A stretch of 64,000 nt of DNA from Herbihabitans rhizosphaerae (GCF_004216555.1 NZ_SGWQ01000005.1:248001-312000); one strand, 5' to 3'. Positions 40,791-51,206 are shown, counted from the first letter of the stretch. Notes: generated by a model not told the origin, from the letters alone. A program made the numbers and translations.

Positions 40791-42239
40791 ATGACACAGA
40801 CGGATGGTGCCACGCGTGCCCGGCGGATGCGGCCGGGCACGCGCAAGGCAGTGCTCGCCGCACACATCGTCGGCTCGGTCGGCTGGATCGGAGTGTCTGC
40901 GTCGATGGTGGTGTTGTCGCTGGTCGGACTGGCGACCGAGCACCCCGGCATCCGGGCGGGCACCTACCACGGGCTGGCCGTGCTGGACGAGACGGTCATG
41001 GGGATCGCCGCGCTGTTGTCCCTGGTCACCGGGGTGTGGCTGGCGCTGGGGACGCCGTTCGGGTTGATCCGGCACTGGTGGGTGGTCGTCAAGCAGATCC
41101 TGTTCACCCTGGTCATGATCGGCGCGTTCGGGTTCACCCACGGCTGGGTGCTCGGCGGCCTCGACGAGGCACTGCGCACCGGCCAGCCGACCGGCGACGG
41201 CCGCGCCCTGGCGTTCGGCGCGCCGGTGATGCTGATCCTGCTGATCGCGACCGCCGTGGTGTCGGTCTACAAGCCGGGAGGACGCACACCGCGCGGGCGC
41301 CGGCAGGTGTCCCGGTCCTCGGGCACCCGCGAGGTCACCGTCACCGAGGTGCGGCCACTCGCCGAGGACGTCGTCGGGCTCACCCTGGCCGATCGGAAGG
41401 GTGGTGAACTGCCGGCCTGGGAGCCCGGCGCGCACGTGGACCTGGTGCTGCCGTCCGGCCTGGTGCGGCAGTACTCGCTGTGCGGTGACCCGGCGGACCG
41501 GACGAGCTACCAGGTGGCCGTGCTGCTGGAGCGCGACGGCCGCGGCGGCTCCCGGGAGATCCACCGGTTGCGGCCAGGACAGCGGATCGGCGTCCGCGGG
41601 CCGAGGAACAACTTCCCGCTGGTCGACGCGCCGGCGTACCTGTTCGTCGCGGGCGGTATCGGCGTGACGCCGCTGCTGCCGATGATCCGGGAGGTGGCCG
41701 CCCGAGGGCTTCCGTGGCGGCTGGCCTACCTCGGCCGTTCGCCGCGCACCATGGCCTTCGCCGCCGACCTGCGCGCGTCGGCCGGCGTCAGGCTGTACCC
41801 GAAGGACGCGGGCCGCCGGGCCGACCTGGCCGAACTCGTGCGCACCGCGCCACCGGCGACGCACGTGTACGCCTGCGGCCCGCACCGGCTGATGGACGCG
41901 CTGGAGCGGATGGTGCCGGCCGAGCGCCTGCACGTCGAGCACTTCGCCGCGGCCGCCGACACCGCACCGAAGCGCCCGTTCACCGCGGAACTCGCCCGCA
42001 CCGGGGCCACCGTCGCCGTCCCGGCCGGGCGGACCCTGTTGGACGCCGTGCGCGAATACGCCCCTGGCCTGGAGGCGTCCTGCGAGAACGGCGTGTGCGG
42101 CACCTGCCGGATCACCGTGTTGCGCGGGACGCCGGAGCACCGCGACAGCGTGCTGCAGCCGGCCGAGCGCGGGCGGACCGACGTCGTCTACGCGTGCGTC
42201 TCGCGGTCGAAGTCGCAGCGTTTGGTGCTCGATGTCTAG
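40791..42239 (+). CDS. Membrane-domain/flavin reductase/ferredoxin fusion
   Basis: 482 aa from ATG 40791 (GGAGG at 40781-40785). N-terminal ~165 residues contain four membrane helices of DUF2269-like type (AAHIVGSVGWIGVSASMVVLSLVGL...). A linker leads to a phthalate-dioxygenase-reductase-like module: flavin motif RQYSLCGDP, NAD motif AGGIGVTPLLPMIRE, and ACGP. The C-terminus is a plant-type 2Fe-2S domain (SCENGVCGTCRITVL...VYACVS, four Cys). Such reductases normally are soluble partners of oxygenases; fusion to a membrane domain points to electron delivery at the membrane. No oxygenase is adjacent. Confidence 0.8.
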   Translation: MTQTDGATRARRMRPGTRKAVLAAHIVGSVGWIGVSASMVVLSLVGLATEHPGIRAGTYHGLAVLDETVMGIAALLSLVTGVWLALGTPFGLIRHWWVVVKQILFTLVMIGAFGFTHGWVLGGLDEALRTGQPTGDGRALAFGAPVMLILLIATAVVSVYKPGGRTPRGRRQVSRSSGTREVTVTEVRPLAEDVVGLTLADRKGGELPAWEPGAHVDLVLPSGLVRQYSLCGDPADRTSYQVAVLLERDGRGGSREIHRLRPGQRIGVRGPRNNFPLVDAPAYLFVAGGIGVTPLLPMIREVAARGLPWRLAYLGRSPRTMAFAADLRASAGVRLYPKDAGRRADLAELVRTAPPATHVYACGPHRLMDALERMVPAERLHVEHFAAAADTAPKRPFTAELARTGATVAVPAGRTLLDAVREYAPGLEASCENGVCGTCRITVLRGTPEHRDSVLQPAERGRTDVVYACVSRSKSQRLVLDV

Positions 42240-42299
42240 TGACGTGATCGCCTTCGGCGTTTATGGTCATGCGTCACACACGACCCATGCGAGGCAACG

Positions 42300-42572
42300 A
42301 TGTCCGCTCGTCCGGCAAGACCGGGGCTGCGCTGGTCCAACTGGAACCTGCTGCTCGCCATCCCGCTGTTGTTCCTGCTGACGCCGGTCTTCAACCGGGA
42401 GACCCCCGCGCTGTTCGGCATGCCGTTCTTCTACTGGTTCCAGTTCGTCGGAATCGTCGTCGGCGTGCTGTGCACCTCGATCGTCTACTTCAAGACGCGT
42501 GACACACCGGTGGTGCGAGACGCGCCAGACCGGCTTGGCGTGGATGACCTGGACGAGGGGAGCGCCAAGTGA
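42300..42572 (+). CDS. DUF3311 small membrane protein
   Basis: 90 aa, two transmembrane helices (LLLAIPLLFLLTPVF, FYWFQFVGIVVGVLCTSIVYF). N-R-x-x-P-x-x-x-G-x-P-F-x-Y-x-F is the DUF3311 pattern. Its stop overlaps the GTG of the symporter gene (GTGA), the usual coupled pair; probably a small subunit or chaperone of the transporter. Confidence 0.88.
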   Translation: MSARPARPGLRWSNWNLLLAIPLLFLLTPVFNRETPALFGMPFFYWFQFVGIVVGVLCTSIVYFKTRDTPVVRDAPDRLGVDDLDEGSAK

Positions 42573-44215
42573 ACGGCGGCATCCAGTGGGTCGAGCTGGT
42601 CATCTTCGCGCTGCTGTTCGGCCTGGTGACCGTGATGGGGTTCGTGGCGTCGCGGTGGAAGGCCGGCAACACGCTGGACCACCTCGACGAGTGGGGCCTC
42701 GGCGGGCGCAAGTTCGGTTCGTGGATCACCTGGTTCCTGATCGGCGGTGACCTCTACACGGCGTACACGTTCGTGGCCGTGCCGGCGCTGATGTTCTCCG
42801 CCGGTGCCACCGGGTTCTTCGCGCTGCCGTACACGGTGCTCGCCTACCCGATCGTGTTCATGCCGCTGCTGCGGCTGTGGTCGGTGTCCCGGGTGCACGG
42901 CTACGTCACGCCGGCCGACTTCGTGCGCGGGCGGTACGGCTCGCGGCCGCTGGCGACGATCGTCGCGCTGACCGGGATCCTGGCCACGATGCCGTACATC
43001 GCGCTGCAGCTGATCGGCCTGGAGTCGGTGCTGCGCACGATGGGCTTCAACGGCTCCGGGGTCGTCGGCCACCTGCCGCTGCTGATCGCGTTCGTGATCC
43101 TCGCGGTGTACACGTACCAGTCCGGCCTGCGCGCGCCGGCGCTGATCGCGTTCGTCAAGGACATCCTCATCTACGTCGTGATCGTGGTCGCGGTGATCTA
43201 CCTGCCGATCAAGCTCGGCGGCTGGGACACGATCTTCGCCGCGGCCGACGCGAAGTTCGACAAGAGCCCGTCCAAGACCGACGGCATGCTGCTGGGGCCG
43301 AACAACCAGTTGCAGTACGCCACGCTCGCGCTCGGCTCGGCGCTGGCGCTGTTCCTGTACCCGCACTCGGTGACCGGCGTGCTCGCCTCGCGCGGCCGGA
43401 ACGTGATCAAGCGGAACATGTCCGCGCTGCCGGCGTACTCGTTCCTGCTGGGTTTGTTGGCACTACTGGGTTTCGTGGCGATCGCGGCCGGCACCACGGC
43501 GATCGTGAACCAGGCGACCGGCAACGCCGATCTGAACACGATCATCCCGAAGATGTTCGCCGACCAGTTCCCGTCCTGGTTCACCGGAATCGCGTTCGCC
43601 GCGATCGGCATCGGCGCGCTGGTACCCGCCGCGATCATGTCGATCGCCGCGGCGAACCTGTGGACGCGCAACGTGTACAAGGAGTTCATCCGCAAGGACG
43701 CGAGCTCGGCGCAGGAGGCCAAGCAGGCCAAGCTGGCCTCGCTGGTGGTCAAGTTCGGCGCGGTGGCGTTCATCCTGTTCATCGACCCGCAGTTCTCGAT
43801 CGACCTGCAGCTGATCGGCGGCGTGATGATCCTGCAGACACTGCCGGCGGTCGCGATCGCCTTGTACACCAGGTGGTTCCACGTGCGCGGGCTGATCGCA
43901 GGCTGGACGGTCGGCATGGTGTGGGGAATGCTGCTGCTCTACGAGATCCCGAACCCGGCGACCGGCAAGCTGCACTTCGGCGGTTCGGCGCTCGCGCTGG
44001 AGAAGCTGAGCCTGTTCGGCTGGCACCCGTTCGCTGGCTCGCAGACGCAGATCTACGTCGGCATCGTCGCGTTGCTGTCCAACCTGATCGTGGCCGCGAT
44101 CGTCACGGTGATCGCGAACCGGCTGCGCTGGCCGAACGGGCTGGACAAGACGAACTCGGAGGACTATCACGCCGACGAGGGCGATCCGAAGCTCAAGGCC
44201 GTCGCGGCGCACTGA
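42569..44215 (+). CDS. Sodium:solute symporter (SSS family, monocarboxylate-type)
   Basis: 548 aa from GTG 42569, 13 predicted membrane helices. SSS hallmarks include GGRKFGSWITWFLIGGDLYTAYTF, VTPADFVRGRYGS and FLYPHSVTGVLASRGRNVIKRNMSALPAYSFLLGL. Closest in character to MctP/ActP-like monocarboxylate uptake systems paired with DUF3311. Substrate (pyruvate, lactate, alanine or acetate) is inference. Confidence 0.85.
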   Translation: MNGGIQWVELVIFALLFGLVTVMGFVASRWKAGNTLDHLDEWGLGGRKFGSWITWFLIGGDLYTAYTFVAVPALMFSAGATGFFALPYTVLAYPIVFMPLLRLWSVSRVHGYVTPADFVRGRYGSRPLATIVALTGILATMPYIALQLIGLESVLRTMGFNGSGVVGHLPLLIAFVILAVYTYQSGLRAPALIAFVKDILIYVVIVVAVIYLPIKLGGWDTIFAAADAKFDKSPSKTDGMLLGPNNQLQYATLALGSALALFLYPHSVTGVLASRGRNVIKRNMSALPAYSFLLGLLALLGFVAIAAGTTAIVNQATGNADLNTIIPKMFADQFPSWFTGIAFAAIGIGALVPAAIMSIAAANLWTRNVYKEFIRKDASSAQEAKQAKLASLVVKFGAVAFILFIDPQFSIDLQLIGGVMILQTLPAVAIALYTRWFHVRGLIAGWTVGMVWGMLLLYEIPNPATGKLHFGGSALALEKLSLFGWHPFAGSQTQIYVGIVALLSNLIVAAIVTVIANRLRWPNGLDKTNSEDYHADEGDPKLKAVAAH

Positions 44216-44219
44216 TCCG

Positions 44220-44591
44220 GTGCTGATCGCGGTCATCGAGGTCGCGGGCGACCCGCCGCTGGTGCGCTTCACGTGTGCGGCGGGCACCGCGACCGTGCGC
44301 TGGGACGGCGATCCGCCGCGCGCCGGCGAGCGGCACCACGTCGAGCTGGAGCTGGACGACTCGCGCGTGTCGATCATTCCCACCGAGGCGCGCCGTCCGT
44401 CCATTGTGGACACACCGGACGGCGTGCGGATCACCGGAACGGCGGAGGCGGTCGTCGCCGGTGTGCTCTCCGTACGGCTGGCACCCGACTGCGTCATCGA
44501 CGTCGAACTCGGCACGCGCCGAGAACCCGTTGTGGGACAAGGCATCGAGTTACGCGCACCGCACCCGGTCGCCTACCCCTACCTGGTCTGA
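44220..44591 (+). CDS. Hypothetical protein (123 aa)
   Basis: Not recognised. Beta-rich, 123 aa from GTG 44220, four bases after the symporter. RFTCAAGTATVRWDGDPPRAGERHHVELELDD suggests an OB or beta-sandwich fold. Convergent with the VapC gene, whose stop starts at 44592. Confidence 0.55.
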   Translation: MLIAVIEVAGDPPLVRFTCAAGTATVRWDGDPPRAGERHHVELELDDSRVSIIPTEARRPSIVDTPDGVRITGTAEAVVAGVLSVRLAPDCVIDVELGTRREPVVGQGIELRAPHPVAYPYLV

Positions 44592-45005
44592 TCAGCCCGT
44601 GAACGGGTTGATCACAGCGACCCCCGTGTGCTCGAAGTCCTTGGTGTTGCGGGTGATCACGGTCCAGCCGTGCACCTTCGCGGTGGCCGCGATCAGTTGG
44701 TCGACAGCCGAGCCGCGTGTCGCCAGATCTTGGTCGGCCCACGCCCGAGCGACGTCGACGGTGACCGGGGCGATGCGGTCGGCATAGGTTTCGACCACGT
44801 TGTCGAGCCATTCCGCGAACACGTCGGCCTGGCGTCCGTCTCCTCTCGTGCGCACCTTGGTGATGCCTCTGCCGACCTCGCCGATCGTGAGCGCGGACAG
44901 GTGAACGGCGGTCAGCGGCGTACCGGACATCCACTCGCGGACGCCGGGGTCGGCGTTCCGCTTGCGGGTTTCGGACAGGACGTTGGTGTCGAGCAGGTAA
45001 GTCAC
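44592..45005 (-). CDS. VapC-type PIN-domain toxin
   Basis: 137 aa. PIN signature: LLDTNVLSETRKRNADP (Asp), ALTIGEVGRGITK (Glu), and ATRGSAVDQLIAATAKVHGWTVITRNTKDFEHTG (Asp pair). VapC toxins cut tRNA or rRNA. Follows and overlaps its antitoxin gene by 4 bp. Confidence 0.88.
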   Translation of the reverse strand: MTYLLDTNVLSETRKRNADPGVREWMSGTPLTAVHLSALTIGEVGRGITKVRTRGDGRQADVFAEWLDNVVETYADRIAPVTVDVARAWADQDLATRGSAVDQLIAATAKVHGWTVITRNTKDFEHTGVAVINPFTG

Positions 45006-45292
45006 TCGGCGATCCCGAGGTCGACTTCACGCCCGAAGTCCTTCTTACGGGCAGCCTCGATCTCGTCCATCACTTCGATCATGTCGTCATCGAAGTATGG
45101 CGGGCCGGCCAGCGCGGACCAGGCACTTTGTGAGCCGCCGGTGAGCCGGCGGTACTCCTGGATGTCGATCACGACGGCGACTTCGTCGCCATGGCGCGTG
45201 ATCGTCTGCGGTCCGTCATCCTCGACCGCACGGAGGACCTCGCTGAACCGCTGCTTGGCTTCCTGGACCTGCCAGTGTGTCGGGTGCGCCAT
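45002..45292 (-). CDS. Phd/YefM-family antitoxin
   Basis: 96 aa. HWQVQEAKQRFSEVLRAVEDDGPQTITRHGDEVAVVIDIQEYRRL is the Phd/YefM DNA-binding core; the C-terminal tail wraps the toxin. ATG 45292. Upstream palindrome fits autoregulation. Confidence 0.87.
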   Translation of the reverse strand: MAHPTHWQVQEAKQRFSEVLRAVEDDGPQTITRHGDEVAVVIDIQEYRRLTGGSQSAWSALAGPPYFDDDMIEVMDEIEAARKKDFGREVDLGIAE

Positions 45293-45310
45293 GGTCCACC
45301 TCCAACTGGT

Positions 45311-45322
45311 CTGTCTAGACAG
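45311..45322. promoter_or_regulatory. Palindromic operator of the phd/vapC operon
   Basis: CTGTCTAGACAG is a perfect 12-bp palindrome 18 bp upstream of the antitoxin start, in the short gap before the ECF42 gene. Confidence 0.6.
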
Positions 45323-45334
45323 GACAGAATTTTA

Positions 45335-46564
45335 TCACGCCGTGCAGAGGTCGAGCTGGCGGTGGAGGAAGCGGCGTTCCGGCTCGGAGCACCGGCGGGA
45401 CAGTGCCTCCCGGTAGTGGTGGGCGGCGCTCTCCCGGTCGCCCGATCGCAGGTACAGCGCGCCGAGTGCGGCCGGCAGCAGGTGGTACTCGGCCAGCGCC
45501 GGCTCGTCGCGCAACTCCTCCAGCCAGGTCAGCGCCTCGTCCAGCCGGTCGGTCATGGCGGTCGCGATCGCCCGGTTGAGTGCCGCGACCGGTGACGGGC
45601 GGATCGCCAGCAGTTCGTCGTACAGCGACACGATCCGCGACCAGTCCGTGTGGGTCGCGTCCGAGGCGGCGGCGTGACATGCCGCGATCGCCGCCTCCAC
45701 GTGATACACCGACCGCGCGTCGCCGGTGCACGAGTCGGCGAACGTGCGCACCCCTTCGGCGATCATGGCGTGATCCCAGGATCGCCGGTCCTGGTCGGAC
45801 AGCAGGAGCAGGTCGCCGGCGTCGTCGGTGCGCGCGTGCAGCCGGCTCGCGTGCAGCAGCATCAGCGCCAGCAACGCGCGCACCTTCGGCAGGTCCGTCC
45901 GGGGGTCGGCGACCAGCAGCCGGCACAGCCTGATCGACTCGGCGCACAATTCCCTGCGCACCGCCGTGTCACCGTCGCTCGCCTCGTACCCAGCGTTGAA
46001 CATCAGGTACAGCACGGAAAGCAGACTGTCCACTCTGGACTCGAGCCGCTCGGGCGGCGGCACCTCGAACGGCGCGGCGTTGGCGCGCATCCATTGTTTG
46101 GCGCGCACGATCCGCTGTGCCACGGTCGCCGGTTTGCTCAGCAGTGCGGTGGCGATCTCGTCCACGCTCAGGCCGCCGACCACCTTCAGCGTGAGTGCCA
46201 CCCGGGACGCCGCGGGCAACCCCGGGTGGCAGCACAGGAACATCAGCGCCAGCTCGTCGTCACCGCGAAAGCCGTCCGCCGGCGCGCCGTCGACGAGCAG
46301 CGGCAGCTTGTCCCGCAGCACGTCGTCGCGCCGCACCAGGTCCACCGCGCGATTGCGAGCGACCCGATACAACCAGCCGCGCGGATTGTCCGGCAGGCCT
46401 TCGTGCGGCCAGACCCGCAGTGCCTGCAGCATCGCGTCCTGCAGGCATTCCTCCGCGATATCGATGCGCGATGGCCCGAGGTTCCGGCACAGCGCGGCCG
46501 TGATCGGACCCGCGCTGTGCCGGAACAGGTGCTCGACGAGCCCCCTGGCGTGATCAGGCCTCAC
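45335..46564 (-). CDS. ECF42-type sigma factor with TPR-like C-terminus
   Basis: 409 aa, twice the length of a simple ECF sigma. Sigma2 (AEECLQDAMLQALRVWPHEGLPDNPRGWLYRVARNRAVDLVRR), sigma4 (GGLSVDEIATALLSKPATVAQRIVRAKQWM) and a long C-terminal DUF6596/TPR region (YLMFNAGYEASDGD...SPVAALNRAIATAMTD...YHLLPAALGALYLRSGDRESAAHHYREAL) define ECF42, where this extension, not an anti-sigma factor, controls activity. The DGPF/YCII gene upstream, overlapping by 11 bp, is the usual ECF42 partner. Confidence 0.92.
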   Translation of the reverse strand: MRPDHARGLVEHLFRHSAGPITAALCRNLGPSRIDIAEECLQDAMLQALRVWPHEGLPDNPRGWLYRVARNRAVDLVRRDDVLRDKLPLLVDGAPADGFRGDDELALMFLCCHPGLPAASRVALTLKVVGGLSVDEIATALLSKPATVAQRIVRAKQWMRANAAPFEVPPPERLESRVDSLLSVLYLMFNAGYEASDGDTAVRRELCAESIRLCRLLVADPRTDLPKVRALLALMLLHASRLHARTDDAGDLLLLSDQDRRSWDHAMIAEGVRTFADSCTGDARSVYHVEAAIAACHAAASDATHTDWSRIVSLYDELLAIRPSPVAALNRAIATAMTDRLDEALTWLEELRDEPALAEYHLLPAALGALYLRSGDRESAAHHYREALSRRCSEPERRFLHRQLDLCTA

Positions 46565-46913
46565 AGCCGCGTTCGCCGACCTTGCGCACCTCGATCGAGC
46601 CGAAGTCGAGGTGCGGGTGGGTCGAGAACAGTTGCTCGGCCTCGTCCAGGTCGGCCGCCTCGATGGTGATGTACCCGCCGAGGATCTCGGTGGCCTCGAC
46701 GAACGGCCCCGCGGTCACCGACAGGCCGTTCGCGTCGCGCCGCAGCACGCGGCTCTTGCTGGTGGACAGCCCGCCGCCGGTCGGCGGGTTGCCCTCGGCG
46801 GCGAGCTTCTCGCTCCACGCCATGTAGCGCTCCAGCGTGTGCTGCAGCTCCTCCGGGCTCAGATCCGACTGCGCCTCGCCGGTGCCGCGCAGGAATCCGA
46901 CGTAGTTCGGCAT
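46554..46913 (-). CDS. YCII-related (DGPF) protein
   Basis: 119 aa. PNYVGFLRGTGEAQSDLSPEELQHTLERYMAWSEKLAAEG and VTAGPFVEATEILGGYITIEAADLDEAEQLF are the YCII/DGPF pattern (here AGPF). First gene of the ECF42 operon and, by known family behaviour, the likely target of the sigma factor. Confidence 0.9.
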   Translation of the reverse strand: MPNYVGFLRGTGEAQSDLSPEELQHTLERYMAWSEKLAAEGNPPTGGGLSTSKSRVLRRDANGLSVTAGPFVEATEILGGYITIEAADLDEAEQLFSTHPHLDFGSIEVRKVGERGCEA

Positions 46914-46980
46914 GTCTCCTCCTCAGGTCGTGTCAACGACGAAGAGACGAACGATCGCGTCGGGAATCGACACTACGCGG

Positions 46981-48168
46981 TCACACCGTGGTCAACGCCT
47001 CGGTGGGAGCCATGCGTGCCGCACGAACCGCCGGGTACAGGCCCGCGATCGCCCCGATCAGCAACGTGGCGCCCACCCCGCCGGCGGTGGCCCACACCGG
47101 AACGGTCGCCGGCCACCCCCGGATCACGGCGTACACCGCGGTCACGCCGACCCCGAGCAGCACGCCCACGATCCCGCCGAGCGCGGACAGCAGCAGCGAC
47201 TCGGCGAGGAACTGCAGCCGGATCTGCCCCCTGGTCGCGCCGAAGGATCGCCGAAGGCCGATCTCCGCCCGCCGCTCCAACACGGAGATGATCATCGTGT
47301 TGGCCACGCCGACGCCGCCGACGAGCAGGGCCACCGCGCCGAGGCCGAGCAGCAGACCGGAGAACGCGCGGTCGGTCGCCCGGTGCGCGGCCAGCGCGTC
47401 GGACGGCCGGGACACCCTGACCTCGTTGGGGGACAACGGGTTCGCGGTCGGTGCCAACACATCGCGCACCCGCTCGACGGCCGACTCCGCGCTGCGCGTG
47501 TACACCGTCGTCGGATGCCCGTCGAAGTCCACGATGGACTCCGCGACCTGCCAGCCGATCAGCGCGGCCGAGTCCAGCTCCGGCACCAGAGGCACCGGAC
47601 GGAGCACGCCGACCACCGTGAACCAGGAGCCGCCGAGATAGACCTGGACCCCGACCGACCCGACGCCGAGCCGCGCCGCCGCGGCCGAGCCGAGCACGGT
47701 GGCCGGGTACCTCGCCGTCGCCGCGTTCAGCCAGGTGCCGCCGGCCAGCGTGGCGCCGACCGTCCGGGGCAGGTCCAGCGTGGCGGCCTGCACCGAGATC
47801 CCGCCGGACTCGGCGGCCCGGATCTTGTCGGTTCGGTACACCTTCGCCGAGGTGATCCGTCCGGTCGCGGCGACCTGCCGCACCGACGCGATCCGGGAGA
47901 TCATCGGCACCGACTCCGGAGGGAGCGTGGCCTTGTCCCCGGTCAACGTGTCGCCGGGGGCCACGGTGAGCAGGTTCGTGCCGAGCGCGGCGAGTTGCCG
48001 GTCGAGCTGCGCGCCGCTGGACGAGGAGATGCCGACCACGGCGGTCATCGCCGCGATGCCGATCGCGATGCCCAGCGCGGACAGGACGACTCGCAGCGGC
48101 CGGGTGCGCAGACCGACGCCGCCGACGCGGAGCACGTCACGCGGGCGCAGGCGTGCCGGTGACAACAT
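46981..48168 (-). CDS. ABC permease, MacB/FtsX type
   Basis: 395 aa. One N-terminal helix (VVLSALGIAIGIAAMTAVVGISSS), a large periplasmic MacB-PCD domain (GTNLLTVAPGDTLTG...), and three C-terminal helices with the FtsX motif VLERRAEIGLRRSFGATRGQIRLQFLAESLLLSALGG. It begins one base after the ATPase gene ends; with it and the HlyD-like protein it forms a tripartite-style exporter of the MacAB type found in Gram-positives. Confidence 0.88.
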   Translation of the reverse strand: MLSPARLRPRDVLRVGGVGLRTRPLRVVLSALGIAIGIAAMTAVVGISSSSGAQLDRQLAALGTNLLTVAPGDTLTGDKATLPPESVPMISRIASVRQVAATGRITSAKVYRTDKIRAAESGGISVQAATLDLPRTVGATLAGGTWLNAATARYPATVLGSAAAARLGVGSVGVQVYLGGSWFTVVGVLRPVPLVPELDSAALIGWQVAESIVDFDGHPTTVYTRSAESAVERVRDVLAPTANPLSPNEVRVSRPSDALAAHRATDRAFSGLLLGLGAVALLVGGVGVANTMIISVLERRAEIGLRRSFGATRGQIRLQFLAESLLLSALGGIVGVLLGVGVTAVYAVIRGWPATVPVWATAGGVGATLLIGAIAGLYPAVRAARMAPTEALTTV

Positions 48169-48824
<656 letters not shown>

Positions 48825-48828
<4 letters not shown>

Positions 48829-49889
48829 GACGGCACCCCGACCCGGGTGCTCTCGGTGATCCCGGCGCCGGTGATCTCGACCCGGCCGTTCGCGAACATG
48901 CCGGTCTGCACCGGAACCACGCGCGTGCCGGCGCCGTCGACGATCTGCACGCCGTACCCGCCCTCCGGCAGCGCGAGCAGCGCCGCCACCGGAACGGACA
49001 GCACGTTCTCCCGGCGCGACGCGGTGAACGCCACGTCCACCGACGCCTGGTCGAGCCCGGCGAGTACCTGCTCGTCGTCGACGGTGACGGTGACCTCGAT
49101 CTTCGTGGTCTGGGTGGCCGCCGTGCCGGGCGCGACGATCGTGCGACTTCGCGCGATCCGCCCGCCGGCCACCGTCCCGTTCGGCAGCGTCACCGACACC
49201 GGTGTGCCCGTGCGGGCCAGCCGCTGGGCGGACACCGCGAGCTCCACCACGACCACGCGTGTGGAACCGGTGCGGCCGAGCAGTTCCCGGCCCGGCTGGA
49301 GCTCGTCGCCGACCGCCGACTTGTGCGCGTCCACCCGGACCGGTCCCGGCGCGTAGACGACACGGCCGAGCTCGACCACCCCGGTCTCCGGCAGCCCGAG
49401 GGACTTCTGCCACTTCTTCACGGCCGCCGCGGTGGCCTCGGCGTACTTGTCGTCGACGGCGAATCCCTTGTACCCCAACGCCTTCAGGTTCTGCTCGAAC
49501 TGCTGGACGTCGGCGCCCACCGTCCCCGGCGCGAGCACGCGGTAGGCCGGCAGCGGGCCGTACAGCAGCACCACCGGCGTGTTGTCCGCCCGGTACAGCG
49601 ACTGTCCACGGTGGACGGTCGACCCGACGGCTGCCAGCTCGGTCACGGTCCCGCCGAGCCTGCCGGCCACCGGTGTCACGTCGCCGTAGCTCAGCTTGCC
49701 GCTCTCGCGCCGCGTGTCGACCAGCGTCCCCCTGATCACCGGCGCGGTCGCCGGAGGGCCGCTGGTCGCGGGTTCGCCCGCCGGGTCGCGCAGCCCGAGG
49801 TCGGCGCCGAACGCGGTGACCGCCACGGCTCCGCCCGCGACGGTGAGCAGGACGACCGCGACCGCGGCCACTCGGCGTCCGCGGCTCAC
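48825..49889 (-). CDS. MacA/HlyD-like adaptor with peptidoglycan-binding motif
   Basis: 354 aa from GTG 49889, overlapping the lipoprotein stop by GTGA. N-terminal signal anchor ([21 protein letters not shown]), a lipoyl/barrel segment, a peptidoglycan-binding-like insert ([55 protein letters not shown]) and beta-barrel C-terminus. This is the actinomycete efflux periplasmic adaptor form. Confidence 0.85.
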
Positions 49890-50428
49890 TTCGGATCCCG
49901 GGGGCTCAGGTGCGGGCCGGCCGCACCGGTCGGCCGGAACTGGGCGCAAACCCGTTCCGCCGCCTGGAACTTCGGGTCCTCGGGGTCCACGCCGCCGGAG
50001 CCGTTGGAGTTGCTGCCGTTGCCGTTGCGCTCGACCTGCGGGCCGCCGTCCGGCTTCGGATCGGGGAAGTCGGGCACGCCGTTGTCCCGCATGCACCGCG
50101 CCATCTTCCGCATCTGCTCCACCGTCTGGGGATCGAGCTTGCGCGGCTCGCCTCCGTTCGGCATGTACTGCTTGCAGTTCTTCGTCGCCGCGTCCGCCTT
50201 GTCCGGGTCGACGCCGTCGGGCAGGCTGACGCTGAACTCGCGATCGCCGCCGCTGGTCGGATCGGGCATGTTGATGCCCTGGTCGCGCATGCACCGCGCG
50301 AACTTGATCCCGTCGCCTTTGTCGGACGCCGGGGCGGCCGTCGTGGCGTCGTTCGCGGTGCCGCCGGTCGTGCCGCATCCGGTCAACGCGGCCAGCAGGC
50401 CGATCACCAGTCCGGTTCTGATGCGCAT
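49886..50428 (-). CDS. Lipoprotein of the MacAB-like operon
   Basis: 180 aa from ATG 50428 (GGAG upstream). Lipobox L-T-G-C after [17 protein letters not shown]. Two copies of a C-M-R-D-x-G motif ([31 protein letters not shown]) and a Gly/Asn-rich stretch follow, then [13 protein letters not shown]. This family occurs beside such exporters; role unknown. First gene of the export operon, divergent from an OmpR-type regulator (121 bp between starts). Confidence 0.82.
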   Translation of the reverse strand: MRIRTGLVIGLLAALTGCGTTGGTANDATTAAPASDKGDGIKFARCMRDQGINMPDPTSGGDREFSVSLPDGVDPDKADAATKNCKQYMPNGGEPRKLDPQTVEQMRKMARCMRDNGVPDFPDPKPDGGPQVERNGNGSNSNGSGGVDPEDPKFQAAERVCAQFRPTGAAGPHLSPRDPK

Positions 50429-50549
50429 CGCGTTCTCCTTTCCCGTCGAGCCGTTCTCGACCGCGGAAAGCGAAGCGGGCGGGACATTTCCCGGCCGTTT
50501 CCGAAAACGTTGACGCCCAGGTGACGCCCTCGGCGGCCACCATGGGGAG

Positions 50550-51206
50550 ATGCGGATCCTGGTGATCGAGGACGAGCCGCTGCTCGCCGACGCGGTGGCC
50601 ACCTGGCTGCGCGGGGACGCGCACGCGGTGGACGTGGTGTACGACGGCGGTGCCGCACTCGAGCGGATCGGCGTGCACGACTACGACGTGGTGGTGCTCG
50701 ACCGTGATCTCCCTGTCGTGCACGGCGACGAGGTGTGCCGGATTCTGGTGGCGGGCGACTCGCCGGCGCGGGTGCTGATGCTGACCGCGTCGACGCGGAT
50801 CGACGAGCGGGTCGACGGCCTGGCGCTCGGTGCGGACGACTACCTGCCGAAGCCGTTCGCGTTCCCCGAACTGGCCGCGCGGGTGACCGCGCTCGGCCGG
50901 CGGGCCCGTCCGGCGGCACCGCCGACGCTGTCCCGCGCCGGCATCCGGCTGGACCCGCACCGCCGCGAGGTGTACCGCGACGGGCGCTACGTTCCCTTGT
51001 CCCGCAAGGAGTTCGCGGTTCTCGTCGAGCTGCTGCTCGCCGACGGCGCGGCGGTCTCCGCGGAGCACCTGCTGGAGAAGGCGTGGGACGAGCACGCCGA
51101 TCCGTTCACCAACGCGGTGCGGATGACGATCTTGAAGCTGCGCCGCAAGCTGGGCGATCCACCGGTGCTGCTCACCGATCCGGGAGTGGGGTACCGGATC
51201 CCGTGA
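50550..51206 (+). CDS. OmpR/PhoB-type response regulator
   Basis: 218 aa. Receiver: IEDEP, phospho-Asp in VVVLDRDLPVVHG, Thr in MLTAST, Lys in LPKPFAFPELAAR. C-terminal winged helix: LSRAGIRLDPHRREVYRDGRYVPLSRKEFAVLVELLLADGAAVSAEHLLEKAW. Stop overlaps kinase start (GTGA). Controls probably the divergent efflux operon. Confidence 0.93.
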   Translation: MRILVIEDEPLLADAVATWLRGDAHAVDVVYDGGAALERIGVHDYDVVVLDRDLPVVHGDEVCRILVAGDSPARVLMLTASTRIDERVDGLALGADDYLPKPFAFPELAARVTALGRRARPAAPPTLSRAGIRLDPHRREVYRDGRYVPLSRKEFAVLVELLLADGAAVSAEHLLEKAWDEHADPFTNAVRMTILKLRRKLGDPPVLLTDPGVGYRIP

